64,000 bases of DNA. It comes from an uncultured Flavobacteriaceae bacterium. GTDB lineage: Bacteria; Bacteroidota; Bacteroidia; Flavobacteriales; Flavobacteriaceae. The notes beneath the pieces are model-generated. The model was given only the letters and a program-made list of their open reading frames with translations. It did not search any database and was not told the origin of the DNA. The translations under genes were made by a program, and so were the position numbers. The DNA lies in the NCBI GenBank assembly GCA_947501625.1, contig CANMWN010000002.1:1-64000 (forward strand), given 5' to 3'. Position 1 is the first letter of the stretch, and each line of letters begins with the position of its first letter. Below are positions 26,589 through 35,203 of the stretch, piece by piece.

Positions 26589-27656
26589 ATGATTCAATTA
26601 TTTGCTCCTGGAAGAATATGTCTTTTTGGCGATCATCAAGATTATTTGGGTTTACCAGTTATTGCTTGTGCTATAGATAAAGGAATTTATTTAAAGGCTG
26701 CAAAAAATGATGATTTCATTTTCCGTATTTCATTGCCAGACATTAATAAAAAAAGAATAATTGTTCTTGATAATAATTTTTCTACTGATAATGTTATTGA
26801 CTATTATTTAAAAACATTGGAAGTATTAAAACCTTTAGGATGTGAATTTAATATAGGTTATGATATTGAGATTAATGGTGATTTGCCTATAAATGCTGGT
26901 TTGTCAAGTTCCTCAGCAATAGTGGTTGTTTGGACTACTTTTTTATTACAGGCATTCGGAAATCATCTAAATATTACTCCAGAATTAATTGCTAAACTTT
27001 GTTACAGAATTGAAGTGCTTGAGTATAAAAGTTCAGGTGGTTTAATGGATCAATACACTATAAGTATCGGTAATTTATTATTTCTAAATACAGTTAATGG
27101 AGATTATGAATTGCTTCCAAAACCTAATATATCATTTGTAATTGGTGAATCTGGAATTCCTAAAGAAACATTATCGGTATTAAAAAACTTGAGAAGTTTT
27201 GCTCAACAAGCAATTGAAATAGTTCAGTCAAAATTTCCTGAATTTAGAATTGAAAATTCCAAATTATTAGATTATGAAAAATACAATCATTTACTTTCTG
27301 ATGAGTTGAAACCAATTTTTTATGCAGCAATTAAAAATTATCATATTACAAAAGAGGCTAATAAAGAATTTTGTAAAAATGATATCGATATAGTTAAGGT
27401 TGGGAATTTGATGAATGAACATCATTATGAATTACAACATAATTTAAAAATTACGGTTCCAATTATTGACAACATGATTGACGGAGCATTAAATAATAAT
27501 GCTTTGGGAGCAAAAATTGTTGGTTCAGGCGGTGGCGGATGTATAGTTGCAATTTGTACTAAAGATAATGAGCAAAAAGTTATCCAAGGAATAATTAATA
27601 GTGGTGCTAAAAGTGCTTATAAAGTAGAAATAAATAAAGGTGTTTCAGTAATATAA
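26589..27656 (+). CDS. GHMP-family sugar kinase (galactokinase-like)
   Basis: The 355-residue cytosolic protein carries all three GHMP motifs: the galactokinase-type sugar loop GRICLFGDHQDY (about 8-19), the ATP loop PINAGLSSSSA (about 101-111) and C-terminal GAKIVGSGGGGC. It should phosphorylate a hexose or amino sugar at C1. Galactokinase has GEHTDY at the sugar loop; here it is GDHQDY, so galactose is not certain. Placed between a GH109-like enzyme and a nucleotidyltransferase, a GalNAc or related anomeric kinase is a reasonable guess, not a proven one. Confidence 0.8.
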   Translation: MIQLFAPGRICLFGDHQDYLGLPVIACAIDKGIYLKAAKNDDFIFRISLPDINKKRIIVLDNNFSTDNVIDYYLKTLEVLKPLGCEFNIGYDIEINGDLPINAGLSSSSAIVVVWTTFLLQAFGNHLNITPELIAKLCYRIEVLEYKSSGGLMDQYTISIGNLLFLNTVNGDYELLPKPNISFVIGESGIPKETLSVLKNLRSFAQQAIEIVQSKFPEFRIENSKLLDYEKYNHLLSDELKPIFYAAIKNYHITKEANKEFCKNDIDIVKVGNLMNEHHYELQHNLKITVPIIDNMIDGALNNNALGAKIVGSGGGGCIVAICTKDNEQKVIQGIINSGAKSAYKVEINKGVSVI

Positions 27657-27657
27657 T

Positions 27658-28536
27658 ATGAGTGATATTAATAGTTTAGTAATATTGGCAGGAGGTGCTT
27701 CTTCAAGAATGAAAAAACAAATCAACTCTGATATTAATTTAACAGAAGCCGAAAAAAAGCAAGCAAATAATAGAAGCAAAGCATTAATATCAATTGGTGA
27801 AAATGACCGACCTATTTTAGATTATCTATTATTGAATGCTAAGAATGCTGGTTTTAAAGTAATTTATATTGTTACTGGAGAGGGTAATTCATTATTTAAA
27901 TCTTTTTATGGAGATAATAATGAGGGTAATAACTTCAATGGTTTAACAATTAATTATGCAATTCAATATATTCCTAAAGAAAGAAAGAAGCCTTTTGGAA
28001 CTGCTGATGCCCTTTGTCAAGCGATGATGCAATATCCTGAATTAAAAAAATCTTCATTTGTAGTGTGCAATAGTGATAACTTATATTCAAAAAATGCTTT
28101 TGAATTATTGAGAATGCAACCAAAAACTACTAATGCTTTAATTGCCTATAATAGAGGCTCCTTAAAATTTACTCTTGAACGAATTTCAAGGTTTGCACTG
28201 TTATCAATTGAAAATAATTTATTAATAAACATTATTGAAAAGCCTGAATTAAATCAAATAGATAATTTTAAAGATGAACAAGGGAGCTTAAGAGTTAGTA
28301 TGAACATTTTTAGGTTTAATGGTAAAATGATTTTTCCATATTTAGAAAACTGTCCTGTTAGTGAAGAACGAAATGAAAAAGAATTGCCAACTGCATTGCT
28401 TAATATGATTAAAGATTATCCAAAATCGACAATAACAATTCCACTGTCAGAACACGTTCCTGATTTAACCTCCAAAGAAGATATTCATGTCTTGAAAGAG
28501 TATGTAAGAGAAATTGATATTTCTAGGTTTAGATAA
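27658..28536 (+). CDS. Sugar-1-phosphate nucleotidyltransferase
   Basis: The 292-residue protein starts with the nucleotidyltransferase signature LAGGASSRMKK (about 10-20). An FGTADALCQAM segment and VCNSDNLY (metal-binding Asp) follow, as in RfbA/GlmU-type folds. It starts one base after the kinase stop. Together they could convert a free sugar to sugar-1-phosphate and then to a nucleotide sugar. The nucleotide (UTP, GTP or CTP) cannot be read from the sequence. A longer-than-usual insertion follows the first loop (about 21-40, charged). Confidence 0.78.
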   Translation: MSDINSLVILAGGASSRMKKQINSDINLTEAEKKQANNRSKALISIGENDRPILDYLLLNAKNAGFKVIYIVTGEGNSLFKSFYGDNNEGNNFNGLTINYAIQYIPKERKKPFGTADALCQAMMQYPELKKSSFVVCNSDNLYSKNAFELLRMQPKTTNALIAYNRGSLKFTLERISRFALLSIENNLLINIIEKPELNQIDNFKDEQGSLRVSMNIFRFNGKMIFPYLENCPVSEERNEKELPTALLNMIKDYPKSTITIPLSEHVPDLTSKEDIHVLKEYVREIDISRFR

Positions 28537-28606
28537 ACACTATTTGTTGACTTCTTGCGTTACTGTAATAGTATAAAATTTTTAAGGCTAACAATAAAAT
28601 AAGTTT

Positions 28607-28614
28607 TAAGTTTG
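28607..28614 (+). promoter_or_regulatory. Possible -7 box upstream of porQ
   Basis: TAAGTTTG matches the Bacteroidota -7 consensus TAnnTTTG but lies only ten bases before the ATG, which would leave a very short leader. No clear -33 element was seen. Confidence 0.25.
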
Positions 28615-28623
28615 CAACTGCTT

Positions 28624-29640
28624 ATGAAGTTGATAATTCGCTTACTGTTTTTAGTGTCATTTACAAGTTTTTCTCAGGTAGGAGGAGAGAGTGTTTATAA
28701 TTTCTTAAATGTGCCAACTTCGGCACGTCAAGCAGCACTTGGTGGTAAAGTTATTACGTTGTTAGATGATGTAAATCAACCACTTTGGAATCCTGCAAGT
28801 ATCAATGTAGAATTAGACAATCAATTTGCCGTAAACTACCTTAATTTTTTGACCGATATTGGTTATGCTTCGGTTTCCTATGCACATATGATTAATCGAA
28901 ATTTCGGTACACTTCACGGAGGAATAACCTATGCCAATTTTGGTGAGTTTATTGAGGCAAACGAAACAGGCGAAGAAATAGGAACCTTTAAAGCCTATGA
29001 CATTGCACTTTCATTAGGATATGCCTATCAAGTACCTTTTTCTAATATCAGTATTGGAGCAAGTGCCAAATTTGTAAATTCAGTAATTCAAGATTTTTCT
29101 TCTATTGGTGTTGTTGCTGATTTTGGAATAGTCTATGAAAATGAATACAAACCTTATGTGTTTTCTTTGGCAGCAAGAAATGTTGGTTATCAGATAACAA
29201 CATTTGATGGCACAAAAGAAAAAGTGCCAATTGAAATTTTATTTGGTGCTTCATATAGATTAGAAAATGTTCCTGTACGTTGGTACTTAACGGTTGATAA
29301 TCTTCAAAAATGGAATGTTGCTGAACCAAACCCTTCTAATTCTGTGACCGATATTAACGGAACTGTAATTCCAGAAGATATTAGTTTTTTAAACAACGCT
29401 ATTCGCCATATGGTCGTAGGAGCAGAGTTTTTTCCTGAAGGCGGATTTAACTTACGTTTAGGTTATAATTTCCGTAGAGCAAAAGAATTACAATTAGATG
29501 GTGTAAGAACTTTTGCAGGATTTTCTGCAGGTTTTGGTTTGAAAATGAATAGAATTAAGTTAAATTACGCTTTTACTAAATATCATCCTGCAGACAATAC
29601 GAGTACGTTTAGTTTACAGATTGATTTAAACAAACGCTAA
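28624..29640 (+). CDS. porQ: Type IX secretion system protein PorQ
   Basis: The 338-residue protein has a Sec signal peptide (MKLIIRLLFLVSFTSFSQ) and then an outer-membrane beta-barrel of the PorV/PorQ/FadL-like type, with VPTSARQAALGGKVITL, NPASINVELDNQ and the C-terminal FRRAKELQLDG and FAGFSAGFGLKMNRI. PorQ with PorZ anchors the T9SS attachment complex and takes part in substrate release; it is relevant to the CTD-bearing protein at 23231. I used the ATG at 28624, since an upstream TTG would spoil the signal peptide. The position just before cmk is common in Bacteroidota. Confidence 0.88.
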   Translation: MKLIIRLLFLVSFTSFSQVGGESVYNFLNVPTSARQAALGGKVITLLDDVNQPLWNPASINVELDNQFAVNYLNFLTDIGYASVSYAHMINRNFGTLHGGITYANFGEFIEANETGEEIGTFKAYDIALSLGYAYQVPFSNISIGASAKFVNSVIQDFSSIGVVADFGIVYENEYKPYVFSLAARNVGYQITTFDGTKEKVPIEILFGASYRLENVPVRWYLTVDNLQKWNVAEPNPSNSVTDINGTVIPEDISFLNNAIRHMVVGAEFFPEGGFNLRLGYNFRRAKELQLDGVRTFAGFSAGFGLKMNRIKLNYAFTKYHPADNTSTFSLQIDLNKR

Positions 29641-29651
29641 ACCATTTAAAA

Positions 29652-30338
29652 TTGAATAAGATTATCATTGCTATTGACGGTTACTCTTCAACAGGTAAAA
29701 GTACACTTGCTAAACAACTTGCTAAAGAATTACACTACGTGTATGTAGATACTGGAGCAATGTATAGAGCCGTTACTTTGTACGCTATGGATAATGGCTT
29801 TATTACCCAAGAATCTTTTAATAAAGAGGCTTTAATTACCGATTTAAAAAACATAAAATTGCATTTTGTCTTTAATGAGGATAGAGGTTTTGGCGAAATG
29901 TATTTGAATGGTAAAAATGTGGAAAAGGAAATACGAACATTGGAAGTTTCCCAACTAGTAAGTCAAGTTTCTACAGTTTCTGAAGTACGAAAAAAACTAG
30001 TAGAGCAGCAACAAGCGATGGGTGAAGAGAAAGGTATAGTGATGGATGGTCGTGATATAGGAACGGTAGTTTTCCCCAATGCTGATGTAAAACTATTTAT
30101 GACAGCCTCTGCCGATAAAAGAGCCAAAAGACGTTATAAAGAATTGTTGGATAGAGGTGATAAAAATGTTACTTATGCTCGTGTACTTAAAAATGTAGAA
30201 TCTCGAGATTATATTGATTCTACACGTGTTGATTCTCCATTAACCAAAGCTGAAGATGCTATTGAAATTGATAACTCTGATATGGGACTTGAAGAACAGT
30301 TTGAGCGAATTATGAGTTTGATTTCTACGAGGGTTTGA
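29652..30338 (+). CDS. cmk: Cytidylate kinase
   Basis: The 228-residue protein is a full-length Cmk. The P-loop GYSSTGKST (about 10-18), YVDTGAMYRAVT, MDGRDIGTVVFPNADVKLF and RAKRRYKEL are all present. It phosphorylates CMP and dCMP with ATP. The start is a TTG: it gives MNKIIIAIDG, exactly the family N-terminus, and no in-frame ATG is available nearby. It lies 11 bases after porQ. Confidence 0.93.
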   Translation: MNKIIIAIDGYSSTGKSTLAKQLAKELHYVYVDTGAMYRAVTLYAMDNGFITQESFNKEALITDLKNIKLHFVFNEDRGFGEMYLNGKNVEKEIRTLEVSQLVSQVSTVSEVRKKLVEQQQAMGEEKGIVMDGRDIGTVVFPNADVKLFMTASADKRAKRRYKELLDRGDKNVTYARVLKNVESRDYIDSTRVDSPLTKAEDAIEIDNSDMGLEEQFERIMSLISTRV

Positions 30339-30351
30339 TAATTTTTTGTTT

Positions 30352-30870
30352 ATGAATACTATTTGGGGAAAAATAAATAAATTATTAGGAATAATTAATT
30401 TGATTCTTGGATTTACTCTTTTGTATAATGTTATTAAATATACTAATAGACAATTTTATTTAATTCAAACTATATCAGTACAACAAAATTTTTCAAAAAA
30501 TCAAATTTCATTTTTTGACCTTTTAATAAGTAATTGGTTTTTCCTACTAATAGCAATATTATTTGTAGTATCTGGAATTTTAATTCTAATTAAGAATCGA
30601 TTTGGTTGGTTTTTTGGTTATTGTTGTTGGATTATACTAATTTTTGCTTTGAATTCAATTACAATTTATAGAATACGAGATGTTACTATTACAGTTATTG
30701 GAGACAAACATTGGATTCAGATTTATGGAGGATTAGGCCTTTTATTAAGTTTTATTGTTTTAATACTTTTTTCATTATATCCAATTAGAAAACTTAATAT
30801 AGTAAGTAATAAATTTTGGATTCAAAGTTTAGTATTTACAGTATTACTTTATTTGTTGTCAAGTTTTTAA
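30352..30870 (+). CDS. Small membrane protein, four TM helices, unknown
   Basis: The 172-residue protein has four hydrophobic helices (about 10-30, 57-78, 84-104 and 124-143) and possibly a fifth at the C-terminus. No catalytic motif is visible. I took the ATG at 30352 rather than a TTG six bases before it. It follows cmk by 13 bases and ends four bases from the convergent queE. I do not recognise a family. Confidence 0.65.
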   Translation: MNTIWGKINKLLGIINLILGFTLLYNVIKYTNRQFYLIQTISVQQNFSKNQISFFDLLISNWFFLLIAILFVVSGILILIKNRFGWFFGYCCWIILIFALNSITIYRIRDVTITVIGDKHWIQIYGGLGLLLSFIVLILFSLYPIRKLNIVSNKFWIQSLVFTVLLYLLSSF

Positions 30871-30874
30871 TAAC

Positions 30875-31504
30875 CTAAGGAATATTCAAATACTTATGCG
30901 TTTGTAAAGAAATTTTCCATTTAGGATTCTTCATTACATAGTCCACAATCATTGGCGTCATTTTCTCGCGATTGCTCCATTCAGGTTGTAAAAACAGTTG
31001 ACAATCTTTATTCACTTTTGAGGCTTGTTCTTCGGCAAACTTAAAATCGTTTTTGTTATAAATGATTGCTTTCAATTCATTGGCATTGTCATGTACTTCT
31101 TGTAAGGGCAATTTATTTTTCTTTGGCGATAAACAAATCCAATCCCATTTCCCCGATAATTTATAAGCACCTGAAGTTTCTATGTGTGTTTTAATGCCTT
31201 CGCTTTGTAGTTTTTGAGTTAGATAGTCCATACTCCATATCAATGGTTCTCCACCTGTAATTACTACAGTGTTAGCATATTTTTTGGTATTTTCTACAAT
31301 CAAGTCAGCATGTGTTGGAGGATGTAAATTAGCATCCCAACTCTCTTTTACATCACACCAGTGGCAACCAACATCGCAACCACCAATACGTATAAAATAG
31401 GCAGCAGTTCCTGTATGAGAACCTTCTCCTTGAATGGTATAAAACTCTTCCATCAAGGGAAGCATTTTCCCTTCTTTTACCAGTTGTGTAGTTTGACTAT
31501 CCAA
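30875..31504 (-). CDS. queE: 7-carboxy-7-deazaguanine synthase QueE
   Basis: The 209-residue radical SAM enzyme converts 6-carboxy-tetrahydropterin to 7-carboxy-7-deazaguanine in queuosine synthesis. The iron-sulfur Cys motif CDVGCHWCD (C-x3-C-x2-C) is preceded by MEEFYTIQGEGSHTGTAAYF, and VVITGGEPL is the SAM-binding segment. The reading frame begins at a TTG giving 13 residues before MLPLMEEF; family members carry a similar extension, so TTG is plausible, with the ATG at codon 14 as alternative. No other queuosine genes are nearby. Confidence 0.93.
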   Translation of the reverse strand: MDSQTTQLVKEGKMLPLMEEFYTIQGEGSHTGTAAYFIRIGGCDVGCHWCDVKESWDANLHPPTHADLIVENTKKYANTVVITGGEPLIWSMDYLTQKLQSEGIKTHIETSGAYKLSGKWDWICLSPKKNKLPLQEVHDNANELKAIIYNKNDFKFAEEQASKVNKDCQLFLQPEWSNREKMTPMIVDYVMKNPKWKISLQTHKYLNIP

Positions 31505-31523
31505 TATCCTATAAATTATTTTG

Positions 31524-31531
31524 CAAATGTA
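31524..31531 (-). promoter_or_regulatory. -7 box upstream of queE
   Basis: On the minus strand TACATTTG matches TAnnTTTG, 20 bases before the TTG start. No convincing -33 TTG was seen at the usual spacing. Confidence 0.45.
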
Positions 31532-31601
31532 AGGATAGTTTAATTTTATACTTTAAAACTTTTGAAGTATTTTTATAGCATTAACTTATTTATAAACAGT
31601 A

Positions 31602-31670
31602 TGTCATTCCTGCGAAAGCAGGAATCCATTGGGAACTTAAGTTTAGACTCCTGCCTTCGCAGGAGTGACA
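31602..31670. repeat. REP-type palindromic element (two hairpins)
   Basis: Two perfect 8-bp hairpins lie head to head: ATTCCTGC/GCAGGAAT around a GAAA tetraloop (31606-31625) and ACTCCTGC/GCAGGAGT around CTTC (31647-31666). The pair is bounded by TGTCA and TGACA. The layout is that of a REP/BIME-like intergenic repeat mobilised by RAYT transposases. It sits in the divergent queE/HerA gap. Confidence 0.8.
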
Positions 31671-31692
31671 GCAATAAATCAATACTATCATA

Positions 31693-33210
31693 ATGAGTAA
31701 AAAGGAGACATTTTTCAATTATATCAACGAAGGATATAAAACTAAAGGAGATTTTTTAACGCTTGGAGCAGCAATGCTTGGAGAAGAAACAATTACTGAT
31801 GCGTATGTGAAAATCCCTTTAAAAACAATTAATAGACACGGTTTAATTGCTGGTGCTACTGGTACAGGAAAGACTAAGACGTTGCAAGTATTTGCAGAAA
31901 ATTTATCAAATAAAGGAGTTCCAGTTTTATTAATGGATGTTAAAGGTGATTTAAGTGGATTGGCACAGCCAAGTCCTGGCCATCCAAAGATTGATGAGCG
32001 TCATGAGAAAATCGGTTTTCCTTTTGAAGCCAGTAAATTTCCTGTTGAAATATTGACAATTTCTGAACAAGATGGAACAAGAATGCGTGCAACGATCTCT
32101 GAATTTGGGCCAACGTTATTATCACGTATTTTAGATTTGTCAGAAACACAAAGTGGTATTGTGGCTGTATTGTTTAAGTATTGTGATGATAAGAAATTAC
32201 CATTATTAGATTTAAAAGACTTTAAAAAGGTACTGCAATTTGCTACTGATGAAGGAAAGAAAGAGTTAGAAGCAGAATATGGAAGAATATCTACGGCTTC
32301 AACTGGAGCAATATTGCGTAAAATCGTAGAAATAGAACAGCAAGGAGGAGATTTATTCTTTGGTGAGCGCTCTTTTGAAATTGATGATTTGGTGCGTGTA
32401 GATGACGAAGGAAGAGGAATTATATCAGTATTAAGATTGACTGATATTCAAGACAAGCCTAAATTGTTTTCTACGTTTATGCTACAATTATTAGCGGAGA
32501 TTTATTCAACTATGCCTGAACAAGGTGATAGTGGACAACCAGAATTGGTAATGTTCATTGATGAAGCTCATCTTGTGTTTAAAGAAGCATCTAAGGCTTT
32601 ATTAGGTCAGATTGAAAGTATTGTGAAACTAATTCGTTCTAAAGGCGTTGGAGTTTATTTTGTTACTCAAAATCCTAGTGATATTCCTGCATCGGTTTTA
32701 TCTCAATTGGGATTAAAGATTCAACATGCTTTACGTGCATTTACGGCAAAAGATAGGAAAGCAATTAAATTAACGGCCGAGAATTATCCAGATTCTGAAT
32801 ATTATGATACAGCCGAAGTCTTGACTAAATTAGGAATTGGAGAGGCGTTAGTTTCTACCTTAAATGAGAAAGGTATACCAACTCCATTGGCAAGAACAAT
32901 GTTACGTGCTCCAATGAGTAGAATGGATGTTTTGACTCCAAAGGAATTAAAGACACAAATTGCTATGTCGGATATTGCTGAAAAATACAATGAAGTATTG
33001 GATAGAGAAAGTGCTTATGAAATATTAAATGGAAAAATTGAAAAAATTCATGAGCGTGAAGAAAAGGAAGCAGTAGCAAAAGAAAAAGCCAAGGCTAGGA
33101 AAAGAACAACTTCTCGAAGAAGTACAAGAATGAATCCAATAGTAAAAGTTGTGACTAGTGCAACATTTATTAGAGGAGTATTGGGTGTTTTGAAAAAAAT
33201 TATGAAATAA
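31693..33210 (+). CDS. HerA-like ATPase (DUF853 family)
   Basis: The 505-residue protein is a FtsK/HerA-superfamily ATPase of the DUF853 group. Walker A GATGTGKT at 54-61, Walker B LVMFIDEAH at about 284-292 and a sensor-like YFVTQNPSDIP are intact. An Arg/Lys-rich tail (about 450-490) is followed by a short hydrophobic C-terminus. The family is widespread and its role, possibly DNA translocation or repair, is not settled. It stands alone, with the REP element upstream and no partner nuclease such as NurA beside it. Confidence 0.85.
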   Translation: MSKKETFFNYINEGYKTKGDFLTLGAAMLGEETITDAYVKIPLKTINRHGLIAGATGTGKTKTLQVFAENLSNKGVPVLLMDVKGDLSGLAQPSPGHPKIDERHEKIGFPFEASKFPVEILTISEQDGTRMRATISEFGPTLLSRILDLSETQSGIVAVLFKYCDDKKLPLLDLKDFKKVLQFATDEGKKELEAEYGRISTASTGAILRKIVEIEQQGGDLFFGERSFEIDDLVRVDDEGRGIISVLRLTDIQDKPKLFSTFMLQLLAEIYSTMPEQGDSGQPELVMFIDEAHLVFKEASKALLGQIESIVKLIRSKGVGVYFVTQNPSDIPASVLSQLGLKIQHALRAFTAKDRKAIKLTAENYPDSEYYDTAEVLTKLGIGEALVSTLNEKGIPTPLARTMLRAPMSRMDVLTPKELKTQIAMSDIAEKYNEVLDRESAYEILNGKIEKIHEREEKEAVAKEKAKARKRTTSRRSTRMNPIVKVVTSATFIRGVLGVLKKIMK

Positions 33211-33275
33211 ATTTAATTGCTTACAACATTTTGTTGACAGAGAAGTTAGTATATTACAACTAAACTAAAATTACA

Positions 33276-33851
33276 TTGAAAAAGATAATTAATAAATTAA
33301 GTTACATTTTCTTGATTCTCATTCTCACCCAATGTACTAAAGAAAATAGATTTTTGATAGAACGAAATAGCGTTGGTAATGTAAATAATACCCATAAAGT
33401 TTCAGATTTAAAAGAATTATTTTCTTCTGATTCTTTAGTAGTGAGATTGAGTGAAGGTGATCTTGGAGATGAAGATTCTAAATATTTACAAGATGATGAT
33501 AAGTACTTGGTTTATTCAAAAGGTGATGGTAAACTATTACTAACTATTGTACCTAAAGTACAGTTAGATTCTTCTTCTTTAATCAAATATGTTGAGGTAA
33601 ATAATAGTGTATTTAATACCGAGAAAAAACTGAATTTAAATTCTCCTTTTAAAGAGATAAATAATAAGTATACAATTGGCAAAGTTGAAACTTCACTTTT
33701 TTCTGCAACTTTATATATTGATGAATTGAATGCTACTATTGCAATGCGCAAAAAAGATATTGGCGTTAGTGAATTTAGTACCGAGTTAGTGAAGTTAGAT
33801 CAAATTCCAGATATGGCAAAAATGAACCATTTTACTGTTTGGTTTGATTGA
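33276..33851 (+). CDS. Lipoprotein of unknown function
   Basis: The 191-residue lipoprotein starts at a TTG, giving MKKIINKLSYIFLILILTQC with lipobox Cys20. No in-frame ATG precedes the hydrophobic stretch, and the lysine-rich n-region needs this start. The mature part is a single alpha/beta domain without recognised motifs. It is followed after one base by a cupin gene and then a LytTR regulator, a likely three-gene operon. The +2 to +5 residues (TKEN) are not strongly acidic. Confidence 0.65.
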   Translation: MKKIINKLSYIFLILILTQCTKENRFLIERNSVGNVNNTHKVSDLKELFSSDSLVVRLSEGDLGDEDSKYLQDDDKYLVYSKGDGKLLLTIVPKVQLDSSSLIKYVEVNNSVFNTEKKLNLNSPFKEINNKYTIGKVETSLFSATLYIDELNATIAMRKKDIGVSEFSTELVKLDQIPDMAKMNHFTVWFD

Positions 33852-33852
33852 T

Positions 33853-34218
33853 ATGGCTAAAAATTATCACATACAAAACAAGCCTTTTATTGTTCCAACC
33901 AATGATGGGAAACTAATTGAAGAGCATTTTGGCTTAGCAAGTATTAATTCTCCTGTTAGTATTGCTAGAATGGTTGCTCCTCCAAAATGGAGTGAACCTT
34001 TTCAAACTCCAGAATTTGAAGAATACACTTATATAATAAGAGGAAAAAAGCAATTCAATATTGATGGTGAAGTTATAATATTGAATGCTGGAGAATCAAT
34101 AAAAATTGAAAAGAATGTGCGAATTCAATATTCAAATCCATTTGATGAAGAATGTGAGTATATTTCAGTCTGTTTCCCGGCGTTTTCTATAGATAAAGTT
34201 CATAGAGAAGAAAAATGA
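33853..34218 (+). CDS. Cupin-domain protein
   Basis: The 121-residue protein is a single cupin barrel. EEYTYIIRGKKQFNIDGEVI and LNAGESIKIEKNVRIQYSNP are the two cupin motifs, but the first lacks the usual HxH metal ligands (here YTY), so metal binding is doubtful. I used the ATG at 33853, right after the lipoprotein stop, over a TTG nine bases upstream. Its stop overlaps the ATG of the LytTR gene (ATGA). A ligand-sensing role for that regulator is possible. Confidence 0.75.
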   Translation: MAKNYHIQNKPFIVPTNDGKLIEEHFGLASINSPVSIARMVAPPKWSEPFQTPEFEEYTYIIRGKKQFNIDGEVIILNAGESIKIEKNVRIQYSNPFDEECEYISVCFPAFSIDKVHREEK

Positions 34219-35084
34219 GTCAAATAAAATTCAATACGACCTTTTATGTTATTCTAGGTGTAACTTTCTTAATAGGAATTATTGTTTTTGAAGCCTTTCA
34301 ACAGTTATTTTATATTCAACGTTTTAATATAGGAAATACTGATGCAATTTCATTATTAGAATTATTTAAAGGGCAGTCTTATCGTTGGGGGACTTGGTTG
34401 GTGTTAACCCCTTTTTTATGGTTATTTACAAAGAAAAAATCTATAAAAACAATCTTCTCTGCGGTAGATTTGTTACAATATATGGCTGTAATATTAGTAT
34501 TGTCATTCGTGGCAATACTATTGATTTCATTATTAAATATCATATTATTTAATGATTCATTCGATGAACTACTTTCAAATTATTTGCCTTATTTTCTTTT
34601 TCAAAAAGGACTGATTTTTTTAATGGCCTATACTGGTCTTGCTGCAATTTCTTATCAATATTTAATTAACAAAAAACTGCAAATAAAAGTTCAAGAGTTG
34701 GTTGATGTGAAAAATGATAATATTGGATTGTATAAAAAACTTAAAAACAAAATTGAAGATTCTTCTAAGGTTCTAAATATTAAAATTGGAAATAAACATA
34801 AAATTATTCCAATTACTACTATTTGTTGGATTGAGTCAGATGATTATTGTGTTAAAATACATACTAATGATGCTATTTCTTATAGTATGCGAAGTACCTT
34901 GAAATCACTAGAAGATAAATTGAAAGATAATAGTTTCCTCAGAGTACATAGAAATGCGTTGGTAAATATGAAAATGGCTAAAGAAATTGATCTTTCTAAC
35001 TCTCCAAAATTGATTTTAAGCGATTTAAGTGAAATTACTATTTCGAAAAGTAAAATTAAATCTGTAAAAGACTTTTTATCCTAA
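34215..35084 (+). CDS. Membrane LytTR-type transcriptional regulator
   Basis: The 289-residue protein has four TM helices (about 8-30, 50-68, 86-113 and 128-150), a short coiled linker, and a C-terminal LytTR DNA-binding domain (about 185-289, with ICWIESDDYCVKIHT, SMRSTLKSLEDKL and FLRVHRNALVN). There is no receiver domain, so it is a one-component membrane regulator. The ATGA overlap with the cupin gene implies coupled expression. Targets are unknown; its own operon is the simplest guess. Confidence 0.85.
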   Translation: MSQIKFNTTFYVILGVTFLIGIIVFEAFQQLFYIQRFNIGNTDAISLLELFKGQSYRWGTWLVLTPFLWLFTKKKSIKTIFSAVDLLQYMAVILVLSFVAILLISLLNIILFNDSFDELLSNYLPYFLFQKGLIFLMAYTGLAAISYQYLINKKLQIKVQELVDVKNDNIGLYKKLKNKIEDSSKVLNIKIGNKHKIIPITTICWIESDDYCVKIHTNDAISYSMRSTLKSLEDKLKDNSFLRVHRNALVNMKMAKEIDLSNSPKLILSDLSEITISKSKIKSVKDFLS

Positions 35085-35203
35085 AATTTCATTAAGATTT
35101 TCTTAACAAACTTTACTGCAATTTTATTCCCATTCTCTGCAAAACCCTTATTTTAATAAGTAGTATTTTGTTTCTTGGTCTAAACTTTAAATCATTTAAC
35201 ATT

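Noticed and set aside
31602-31670. Inverted repeats as ends of an insertion sequence
   Set aside because: Only about 70 bases lie between them with no transposase and no target duplication; a REP-type element fits better.
33853-34218. Metal-binding enzymatic cupin
   Set aside because: The HxH ligands expected in the first cupin motif are absent, so no enzyme function was assigned.
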